From: JASJHI01 sp033791105
GTDB lineage: Bacteria > Actinomycetota > Acidimicrobiia > Acidimicrobiales > Ilumatobacteraceae
Assembly: GCA_033791105.1 (NCBI GenBank)
Contig: JASJHI010000180.1
Span: 1 to 5,339 of the forward strand
DNA length: 5,339 nucleotides
Reading direction: 5' to 3'
Part shown: positions 1 through 5,339 of the stretch, piece by piece
Layout: every line of letters starts with the position of its first letter
Position numbering within the stretch: position 1 is the stretch's first letter
Program-made: the position numbers and the translations under genes
The notes under the pieces: model-generated
Databases searched by the model: none
Told to the model about the DNA's origin: nothing
What the model saw: only the letters and a program-made list of their open reading frames with translations

Positions 1-1943
1 TTCGCCCGCACGATCGCGATCGGATCATCGATCTCGTTGAGACCCACCGGCGCGATCGCGCCCCCGACCTCCGGCCGCGTCAGCGCAGTGGGATCGAGCA
101 TCGCCACCTCAGGCAGATTCACCTCGGGTACGCCGTAGTACGTGATCGTTCCGAGGTCGCTCTCGCCGACGACAGCGGCGAGGCTCGCATCGAACACCTC
201 CGGGCGCGGCGTGCGGAATCGCTCGAACTGCAGGTCGTTGGCGAGCCAGATCGTGTCCACACCGAGCAATCTCGAGACCGGAGCGATCGACTCCGCTTCG
301 AGCCATCGCTCCTGCACCCGGTCGTCGAGCGCGTACAACAGGTTCATCGCCGCGCCCGCGCCGAGTGGCAACAGGTCGCGTGTCACCACGGGCCGCTCGG
401 TCAGCGCGACCAGCGGTTGATCGACGGTGTATCCCCAGCGGAAGGCCCCGAACTCGGCGCCGGGCAACTGCAGCACCCGGTAGGCGGTGCCGTCGCCGAG
501 GGAGTCGGCCGCCTCGACCCAGGCGGCAGGGGGATCCTCGTCCCGATCGATCGCAGGGTCGACCAGGTCGAGCCCCCAGAGCGCCGGCAGGTTGAGCAGG
601 ACCAGGACAACGACGAGCGTGCCGGCCAGGGCACGCGGTGACCAGGATCGGGCCCCGGAAGGTGATGGGCTGCGGCGATGCGCGGGTCTCCAGGCCAAGC
701 GGGCCGGCCACGCGCCGACGAACGCTGCGGCGCCCAGCGCGATTCCGAGCACGAGCAACGGTGCAGCCCTGGTGCTACTCCGCAGCGCCAGCGCGAGGCC
801 CGATTCGTCGTCGGTCGCCAAGAGTGACATCAGCGGCGACGGATCGTTGAGCGGATGCACACCGACAGCGAGCACGATCCCGACGAGGACGAGCAGTGCG
901 GCGAATCCCCGCGCCGCCCAGCGCGCCGCCACGAGGCCCACGAGACCGACGAGCGTCACCGCGTAGCTCACTGCGATCGCAGCCGTACTGACGAGGTACG
1001 GCTCCGCCGCCGTGGTGGTTGGCGCGATGGGATCGCGGACGTAGAACAACCAATAGCCCAAGCCACGCAACACCTCCGAGCCCGTCGCGTTGCGGCTGAC
1101 GTCCTCGAGCGTCTCGGAGTACGCGAGCACTGGCGCGCCATGACGCGACTGCACGACCAGCATCGCGATCCACCAGAGCGAGGCGGCGAGGCACAGTAGA
1201 ACGGTGCGCGCAGCTATCGCGACCGCCTGGCGCCATTGGACATCGCGCATCCACACCACATGGACGAGCCACAGCGCCGGAGCCGGAGCGACGAGCGCGA
1301 GGGCCGTTGCATTGGCCGATCCCACCGTCGCGACGACGAGCGCGATCAGCGCCGGCGAACGCCATCGTTGCCAGCGAGTTGCAGCCGGCGCTGTCTCGTC
1401 GCGGCAGGCAAGAACCGTGAGCCCGACCAGCCAGCCCAGCGCCGCCCAGGGCAACAACAGCAGCGAGGTGCGCGAGACGTAGGGGAGAAGGTACGGCGAC
1501 AGTTGGTAGACCAACCCGCCGACGAGGGCGGTGCCGACGGTGAACCCGAGTCGCCGCCCCAGCCAGAACACTCCGGTCCCGGCGCAGAACAGGATCGTGC
1601 CGATCCACAGCCGATGGGCCACCCAGTCGGGCAGCCCGGCGATGTCGAGGATGCGGTACCACGGGCCGCTCGGCCAGAGATAGGTGATCTGCTGATGCGG
1701 CACCCAGCCCGCGAACTGTTCGCGTTCGAACGTCGACGAAGCCCGACCCAACAGAGCAGCGGGTTCGAGGTAGAGGTAAAGTTTCGTGTCGGCCGGCATC
1801 CGACCCGGCGAGCTGCCGAGGCTCGGGAGATACGCCAGCAAGGCCAGCGCAACCGTGGCCACCACGGTCGTGCCCGGCCTGCGTCTCCACCACGATTCGG
1901 ATCGCTCGGGGGCGGCTGCAGGAGTCTCGGCTCCGGTACTCAC
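1..1943 (-). CDS. aftD: AftD-like alpha-(1->3)-arabinofuranosyltransferase (DUF3367 family), N-terminal 647 residues, truncated by the window edge
   Basis: A frame opening at GTG 1943 stays open to base 1 without a stop, giving 647 residues; mycobacterial AftD has about 1,400, so the C-terminal half lies outside the window. AftD is a polytopic GT-C enzyme that adds arabinofuranose from decaprenyl-phosphoryl-arabinose to envelope arabinan on the outer membrane face. After a short cytoplasmic head and TM1 (about 25-43) comes the motif PADTKLYLYLEP, whose Asp52 is the candidate catalytic acid. Further family-like blocks are YLWPSGPWY (about 88-96), SPYLLPYVSRTSLLLLPWAA (149-168), NATALALV (211-218), YSET (275-278), EVLRGLGYW (290-298), HPLNDPSPL (363-371) and LRSSTRAAP (387-395). 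A soluble region starts near NLPALW (451-456) and carries LPGAEFGAFRWG (493-504). The GTG overlaps the TGA of the upstream PIG-V gene by four bases. No strong Shine-Dalgarno is visible, which fits translational coupling. The family is recalled from motifs. Arabinose specificity is inferred and less certain than the fold. Confidence 0.85.
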   Translation of the reverse strand, partial: MSTGAETPAAAPERSESWWRRRPGTTVVATVALALLAYLPSLGSSPGRMPADTKLYLYLEPAALLGRASSTFEREQFAGWVPHQQITYLWPSGPWYRILDIAGLPDWVAHRLWIGTILFCAGTGVFWLGRRLGFTVGTALVGGLVYQLSPYLLPYVSRTSLLLLPWAALGWLVGLTVLACRDETAPAATRWQRWRSPALIALVVATVGSANATALALVAPAPALWLVHVVWMRDVQWRQAVAIAARTVLLCLAASLWWIAMLVVQSRHGAPVLAYSETLEDVSRNATGSEVLRGLGYWLFYVRDPIAPTTTAAEPYLVSTAAIAVSYAVTLVGLVGLVAARWAARGFAALLVLVGIVLAVGVHPLNDPSPLMSLLATDDESGLALALRSSTRAAPLLVLGIALGAAAFVGAWPARLAWRPAHRRSPSPSGARSWSPRALAGTLVVVLVLLNLPALWGLDLVDPAIDRDEDPPAAWVEAADSLGDGTAYRVLQLPGAEFGAFRWGYTVDQPLVALTERPVVTRDLLPLGAGAAMNLLYALDDRVQERWLEAESIAPVSRLLGVDTIWLANDLQFERFRTPRPEVFDASLAAVVGESDLGTITYYGVPEVNLPEVAMLDPTALTRPEVGGAIAPVGLNEIDDPIAIVRA

Positions 1944-3169
1944 GGGATCGCACCGAAGACGCCGTAGAGCGCCGTCAGGGCGACGAGTCCGGCACCTCCG
2001 ATCACGAGCGTCAGGTCCCAGCCGGCACGATCCCAGCTCGCGCGGTGGTGGTCTGGATCGTCGTCGGGTTCCGGCCACCACGCCGCGACGGCGATGAACA
2101 GCGGGAACGCGGTGAACAAGAACCGCGGCCGTGCCGTCACGGTCGCCGGCACCAGCATGAGGGCGATCACGATGAGGCAGTACGTGAGCACCGGCCAGGG
2201 GAGTGGCCGCTTCCAGACGCAGTAGAGCATCCCGAGCAGGGCAATCATCGTCAGCGCTGTCAGGGCATCGGTCGGCGAGTCGAACGGACTCGTCAGGAAC
2301 CCGAAGGTGTTCTTCACCGCCGTCGCGCCGAAGCTCGTGCCCTCCGCCCACGCTTCGCGCTGGACGCGGAACCAGGCGCCGCGTTCTCCGGCCGTGGCGT
2401 CGACGTACAGCTGGAACGCGATGAAGCCGATCGGCGCCAGGAGGACGGCGACGAGGGACATCCAGTCGCGCGAACGCTTGATCGCGAGCGCACTCGCGAC
2501 GATGCACGCGCCCACCACCGCGACACCGTTCGGTCGGGCGGCGGTCGCGAGCGCGGCGAAGAGTCCGGCGAGCAACCAACGTTCATCGACGAGGAACAAC
2601 AGGCAGGCGGCGGCGAGCACAATGAGCATCGCCTCGGAGTACGCGAACGACAGCACGAAGCTGCCAGGGAAGATCGCGTAGAGCGTCATCGCCCGCGCCG
2701 CCACCGAGACCGAGTACAGACGTCGAGCAAGCAGCCCGACGAGTACCACCGATACTGCTCCGAGAACAATGTTCACCGAGAGGGCGGCGAACACGTCGCC
2801 GCCTGGGAGTACCCGATCGACGAGCCTGACCGTCCACGGATAGACCGGGAAGAACGCTGCCCGAGCCTCGATCTGTTCGTAGCTGATGCCGGCTGGGATC
2901 GAGTCCGGATACCCGCGGCGCACGATCTCGAGGTACCAGAGTCCGTCCCACGACGTGAGCACATCGGTGATGTGGGTGAGAGCACTCTGCGGTGCCTCGT
3001 CGCCGTCGGCGCGGAGATCGGCAACCTGCTGCGCAGCGCGGACGCCCGCGCCGGCAAGAACGCAGAACCGCGACACGACGTAGGCGGCAAGACCGACGAA
3101 CAGGGCTCGCCTCCATCCATCCTCGCGGACGGCCGGCGGGCTCAGCGTGGCCGTCACCGAGCGCGTCAC
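1940..3169 (-). CDS. PIG-V-type GT-C mannosyltransferase, polytopic membrane protein (409 aa)
   Basis: This is probably a glycosyltransferase of the PIG-V/GPI mannosyltransferase 2 type, taking mannose from a polyprenyl-phosphate carrier on the outer face of the membrane. After a short cytoplasmic N-terminus, TM1 spans about 22-43. The outer loop carries SWDGLWYLEIVRRGYP (73-88), the hallmark WDG-x-WY-x-GY motif with Asp75 as candidate catalytic residue. Then follow AFFPVYPWTVRLV (105-117), FAYSEAML (175-182) and AARPNGVAVV (210-219), all typical of the family, and several hydrophobic helices. An Asp/His-rich loop (EPDDDPDHH) precedes the final helix, and the protein ends GVFGAIP. The start is GTG 3169, inside the TGA of the glycosylase gene (GTGA overlap). 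The reading frame continues upstream, but that part is low-complexity Arg-rich shadow of the glycosylase gene. A second GTG lies four codons further in. The acceptor is unknown. The neighbouring AftD-like gene suggests an envelope glycan or lipoglycan. Other sugar specificities remain possible. Confidence 0.85.
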   Translation of the reverse strand: MTRSVTATLSPPAVREDGWRRALFVGLAAYVVSRFCVLAGAGVRAAQQVADLRADGDEAPQSALTHITDVLTSWDGLWYLEIVRRGYPDSIPAGISYEQIEARAAFFPVYPWTVRLVDRVLPGGDVFAALSVNIVLGAVSVVLVGLLARRLYSVSVAARAMTLYAIFPGSFVLSFAYSEAMLIVLAAACLLFLVDERWLLAGLFAALATAARPNGVAVVGACIVASALAIKRSRDWMSLVAVLLAPIGFIAFQLYVDATAGERGAWFRVQREAWAEGTSFGATAVKNTFGFLTSPFDSPTDALTALTMIALLGMLYCVWKRPLPWPVLTYCLIVIALMLVPATVTARPRFLFTAFPLFIAVAAWWPEPDDDPDHHRASWDRAGWDLTLVIGGAGLVALTALYGVFGAIP

Positions 3170-4137
3170 CAGTCGCGCATCGGCAAGATGCGTTGTTTGG
3201 GCCCGAAGCGGGGTGCTCCGTTGCCGTTCATCTTCAACAGTCTCGTGACGCGACCGCGCTGGCCGCGATACGGCTCGAGCAGTTCCATCATGCGCTCGTC
3301 GGTGGCTCGGGCCTCTCCGGCGAGCGCCCAGGCAACGGTGTTCTTGAGGTGGTAGTCGCCAACCGCGACGGCGTCCGGGTCGCCCATCGCCGGCCCGAGA
3401 ACACTTCCGATCGTCCACTCGCCGATCCCGCGCAAGCGGCCGAGCATGGTGGCTGCATCCTCGGGCGGGAGCTCGGCCCAGCTCCACAGCTTGCGTGGGT
3501 GCCGGGCGACCTCGATCAGCGGTTCGGCCCGCTTGCGCTCGATGCCGAGCGGATGTAACGACCAGCTCGGCGTCGCCGCGAGCACATCGGGGGCGGGCGG
3601 AAGGAGCAGGCCTTCGAAGGGACCCGGAGCCGGTTCGCCGAGCTCGCGGCACAGGTCGGACCATTGGCGATACGCCTCGCCCACTGTGATGCGCTGACCG
3701 ATGATCGTCGGCAGCAGCTCGTGATACAGCGAGCCGCTCGCACCGAATCGGACACCATCGCGTGCCCGCGCCGCTTCGGCGACCGCGACATGCGCCGCCG
3801 ATCGGAGCCTCTCGTCGCCGGGATCGTGGGCTCCCATCATCGTCGGCGCGCGTTCGACGAGCCACTCCGCGCCGGGACCCCACGCCTGGACGTGCGCTTC
3901 GGGCATGGCTGCGATCGGCTCACCGACCGTGCCACCGGATTCTCCCCATGACAGAGCGAGGGTGCCCGATCCCTCCGGTGTGAGTGTGGCCCGTATGAAA
4001 TGACCGCTCGACGTCGTTCCGCGTCCGACGACAGTCATCCGGGTCGTCGGGTCACGCGCTCCGTAGCGGTACCAGCCGAGTGTTGCGCCGATGTCGACGA
4101 CTCGTGCATGGACGAGCCCAGCGGTGGTCGCAGGCAT
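3166..4137 (-). CDS. AlkA-like DNA-3-methyladenine glycosylase, HhH-GPD superfamily (323 aa)
   Basis: This is a base-excision repair enzyme of the DNA-3-methyladenine glycosylase II / 8-oxoguanine glycosylase superfamily, which removes damaged bases in the cytoplasm. The N-terminal domain shows GARDPTTR (26-33) and RATLTPEGSGTLALSW (49-64), typical of actinobacterial AlkA-like proteins. The HhH motif is LRGIGEWTIGSVLG (235-248), with the Gly-Ile-Gly hairpin at 237-239. The catalytic aspartate is Asp261 in VAVGDYHLKN, corresponding to Asp238 of E. coli AlkA. The C-terminal LEPYRGQRGRVTRLL (about 287-301) is the usual closing helix. I chose ATG 4137 because it sits just before the conserved N-terminal strand and 50 bases after the DoxX stop. 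The frame extends further upstream, but those residues overlap the DoxX gene and look like shadow. No clear Shine-Dalgarno precedes 4137, so an upstream start (an in-frame GTG at 4230 or a rare ATT at 4179) cannot be excluded. The TGA stop overlaps the PIG-V start. Lesion specificity cannot be read from sequence. Confidence 0.88.
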   Translation of the reverse strand: MPATTAGLVHARVVDIGATLGWYRYGARDPTTRMTVVGRGTTSSGHFIRATLTPEGSGTLALSWGESGGTVGEPIAAMPEAHVQAWGPGAEWLVERAPTMMGAHDPGDERLRSAAHVAVAEAARARDGVRFGASGSLYHELLPTIIGQRITVGEAYRQWSDLCRELGEPAPGPFEGLLLPPAPDVLAATPSWSLHPLGIERKRAEPLIEVARHPRKLWSWAELPPEDAATMLGRLRGIGEWTIGSVLGPAMGDPDAVAVGDYHLKNTVAWALAGEARATDERMMELLEPYRGQRGRVTRLLKMNGNGAPRFGPKQRILPMRDW

Positions 4138-4187
4138 CGCGGCGACGGTACCAGTCGGCCACCGCCGCGGAACAGTAATCGCGAGGC

Positions 4188-4745
4188 TCAGCGCAGCCAG
4201 GGAGTTCGCTGGACGATCGGGATCGTTTCCCACTTCCGTCCGAGACCGAGGGTGCGACCCGCCGGCACGAGAATGAATCCGACACAGACGAGCGCCTCGA
4301 TGATGTGCTCGTCGATGAACGGGTTGTTCGCCGGCCACACGGCCCCGGCGAGGTACATGAAGGTGAGCATCAGCGCGCCACCCAACCCGCCGAGTTTCAC
4401 CGCGATTCCGAGCAGGAGCGAGACCCCGATCGCCAGCAGGGCGAGCATGAAGAGCACGTCGGTGACGTTGATGGTGTCGGGGGATGACGGCGCCATCCAG
4501 TCGAACAGGAATCCGGTGTGGCTCCCCCCGGTGCCGAAAGTGAGAAACCCGTACGTCGGTGAGCCACCGCTGAGCATCGCCGCGTCACAGCCGTAGTCGA
4601 TCGCGCCCGTCTCGACGTCGGCAACACGACATGTGGCGAACCCGAGTCCGAACATCTTGTCGAGGAATGCCCAGAGGAACGTCCATCCGAGGGCGAGCCG
4701 CAACAGACCCCACACGTACCGAATCGGTCCAGCTTCTGATGTCAT
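4188..4745 (-). CDS. DoxX family membrane protein (185 aa)
   Basis: This is a small integral membrane protein of the DoxX/DoxD superfamily, which includes the small subunit of archaeal thiosulfate:quinone oxidoreductase. The role of most bacterial members is unproven, though links to membrane redox balance have been proposed. Visible features are TM1 with LRLALGWTFLWAFLDKMFGL (15-34), an outer loop with GGSPTYGFLTFGT (60-72), TM2 about 94-116, TM3 about 118-137, PANNPFIDEHIIEALV (138-153) leading into TM4, and the closing GRTLGLGRKWE (163-173). The loop after TM1 contains Cys39 and Cys53. Two adjacent ATGs occur at 4748 and 4745. The second is preferred because the AGGGAGA ribosome binding site lies at a better distance from it. 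A TTG at 4787 extends the same frame but places an Ala-rich tail before the ribosome binding site and is unlikely. The gene follows the transporter gene by 91 bases and precedes the glycosylase by 50 bases in the same direction. Family assignment is firm; a redox function is only suggested by relatives. Confidence 0.88.
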   Translation of the reverse strand: MTSEAGPIRYVWGLLRLALGWTFLWAFLDKMFGLGFATCRVADVETGAIDYGCDAAMLSGGSPTYGFLTFGTGGSHTGFLFDWMAPSSPDTINVTDVLFMLALLAIGVSLLLGIAVKLGGLGGALMLTFMYLAGAVWPANNPFIDEHIIEALVCVGFILVPAGRTLGLGRKWETIPIVQRTPWLR

Positions 4746-4836
4746 CATTTTCTCCCTGGCTGCCGCCGCCCCCGGCGCTTCGCGCAAGTTAGCAGTCCCG
4801 GACGCGAACGACGGAGGATGCCCGCTCGACCGGCTG
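4746..4836. other. Intergenic gap between the transporter and DoxX genes
   Basis: This 91-base gap is the longest non-coding stretch in the window. It holds the DoxX ribosome binding site and a short GCGC-TTC-GCGC hairpin at 4775-4785 without a T run. I found no convincing -35/-10 pair, although a promoter for DoxX and the downstream genes would be expected here if they are transcribed independently of the transporter. Confidence 0.5.
4751..4757 (-). promoter_or_regulatory. Ribosome binding site of the DoxX gene
   Basis: Read on the minus strand this is AGGGAGA, the only strong Shine-Dalgarno match before a gene in the window. Its GGGAG core lies six bases before ATG 4745 and only three before ATG 4748, which favours the second of the two adjacent ATGs. 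No comparable site precedes the three downstream genes. Confidence 0.7.
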
Positions 4837-4843
4837 TCAGCCG
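4831..4843 (-). other. Small perfect hairpin across the transporter stop codon
   Basis: The bases cggct-gtc-agccg form a 5-base-pair stem with a 3-base loop, and the loop and stem include the TGA stop at 4839-4837. There is no following run of T on the minus strand, so it is not a standard intrinsic terminator. It could weakly stabilise the 3' end of the transcript or simply be chance in GC-rich DNA. Confidence 0.25.
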
Positions 4844-5339
4844 ACCGTCACGGCCTGCTCGACGGGGTGGTGGCAGGCGACGTAGTGATCGCCGCCGATC
4901 GAGCGGAGCACGGGCTCCTCCTCGACGCACTGTTGATCGGCGCTCGGACACCGGGGGTGGAATCGGCAACCCGAGGGCGGTGAGATCGGCGACGGCGGCT
5001 CGCCGATCGAATCGCTGATCGAGTGGTCGGCGTCGGGGTCCGGGACGGGGATCGAATCGACGAGCAGATTGGTGTAGGGGTGTGCGGGCCGCGCGTAGAG
5101 ATCGTCGCTCGATGCGACCTCGCACATCTTGCCGAGGTACATCACCGCAACTCGGTCCGAGATGTTCTTCACCACTGCAAGGTCGTGAGCAATAAAGACG
5201 AGCGTGAGGCCGTACTCGGCCTTGAGGTCTTCGAGCAGGTTGAGGATCTGCGCCTGGACCGACACGTCAAGCGCCGAGACCGGTTCGTCGCAGATGATCA
5301 ATTCGGGTTCGAGCACGAGTGCCCGAGCGATCGAGATGC
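4837..5339 (-). CDS. Oligopeptide/dipeptide ABC transporter ATP-binding protein, OppF/DppF type, C-terminal part (partial)
   Basis: This is the ATPase subunit of a peptide/nickel-type importer, acting at the cytoplasmic face of the permease pair. Only the last 166 residues are visible; the start, Walker A and most of the ABC signature lie beyond the right edge. The visible part opens with ISIARAL, the segment that follows LSGGQRQR. Walker B is LIICDEP (13-19) with catalytic Glu18, the D-loop is SALD (21-24), and the switch His is His51 in FIAHDL. CDEPVSALDVS is the OppF/DppF rather than the OppD/DppD version. The C-terminal Oligo_HPY region contains HPYTNLL (86-92) and four cysteines in C-x5-C-x6-C...C (Cys124, 130, 137, 155). 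This subunit is often the last gene of its operon, which fits the downstream gap and change of function. The substrate (peptide, nickel or another solute) cannot be told from this fragment. A GTG at 5316 lies inside the conserved domain and is not a start. Confidence 0.93.
   Translation of the reverse strand, partial: ISIARALVLEPELIICDEPVSALDVSVQAQILNLLEDLKAEYGLTLVFIAHDLAVVKNISDRVAVMYLGKMCEVASSDDLYARPAHPYTNLLVDSIPVPDPDADHSISDSIGEPPSPISPPSGCRFHPRCPSADQQCVEEEPVLRSIGGDHYVACHHPVEQAVTVG

Noticed and set aside
1..60. Cluster of CGATCG and GCGATCGC-like palindromes, considered as a repeat or methylation signal
   Set aside because: The GATCG word is frequent throughout the window and mostly arises from ATC-GCG and GAT-CG codon pairs inside the genes. 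No regular spacing is seen.
775..1953. Open frame of 392 codons on the minus strand
   Set aside because: It overlaps the AftD-like gene in another frame, is Arg-rich and shows no recognisable motif, while the overlapping frame has many AftD-family motifs.
2045..3355. Long open frame of 436 codons on the plus strand
   Set aside because: It lies antisense to the PIG-V and glycosylase genes. The product is rich in Arg, Glu, Asp and Gly without domains or membrane segments, as expected for shadow frames in GC-rich DNA.
3170..3883. Upstream extension of the PIG-V frame to 647 codons, suggesting a fusion protein
   Set aside because: The added residues are an Arg-rich shadow of the glycosylase gene, and the family's N-terminus fits the GTG at 3169.
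4775..4785. GCGC-TTC-GCGC hairpin as an intrinsic terminator after the transporter gene
   Set aside because: The stem has only four base pairs and no T run follows on the minus strand.
4746..4836. Promoter upstream of the DoxX gene (for example a TAACTT -10-like word near 4790)
   Set aside because: No matching -35 element is present at a suitable distance, so the word alone is not sufficient.

Overview
This window is a GC-rich (about two-thirds G+C by eye), densely packed bacterial segment in which every gene I can support lies on the minus strand, so the biological order runs from the right end to the left. The gene content points to an actinobacterium. The left-hand gene resembles the mycobacterial arabinofuranosyltransferase AftD, next to it is an actinobacterial-style PIG-V mannosyltransferase, and GTG starts and GTGA stop/start overlaps are common. 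A member of Acidimicrobiia (Ilumatobacter-like) fits best by general impression, but I cannot confirm that from the sequence alone.

Layout, in transcription order. (1) 5339-4837: the C-terminal half of a peptide/nickel-type ABC transporter ATPase of the OppF/DppF class. It is cut by the right edge just after the ABC signature and ends in a four-cysteine Oligo_HPY tail. (2) 4836-4746: a 91-base gap with two small hairpins and a good ribosome binding site. (3) 4745-4188: a DoxX-family membrane protein. (4) 4137-3166: an AlkA-like DNA glycosylase of the HhH-GPD superfamily. (5) 3169-1940: a PIG-V-type polytopic mannosyltransferase. (6) 1943-1: the first 647 residues of an AftD-like arabinofuranosyltransferase, open to the left edge and therefore truncated by the window. 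This last gene fills the whole left third and has neither its stop codon nor its C-terminal half in view.

How they work together. The transporter gene looks like the end of an import operon. The DoxX gene has its own Shine-Dalgarno sequence and may start a new unit or be read through from the transporter. The glycosylase, PIG-V and AftD-like genes are joined by two consecutive 4-base GTGA overlaps, so they are very probably co-transcribed and translationally coupled. The two glycosyltransferases are both GT-C membrane enzymes that would act on the outer face of the cytoplasmic membrane with lipid-linked sugars. Together they suggest assembly of a mannose- and pentose-containing envelope glycan or lipoglycan. 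The DNA repair gene in the same unit is an odd passenger. I see no RNA gene, mobile element, CRISPR array or long repeat, and no gene-free stretch over 300 bases.
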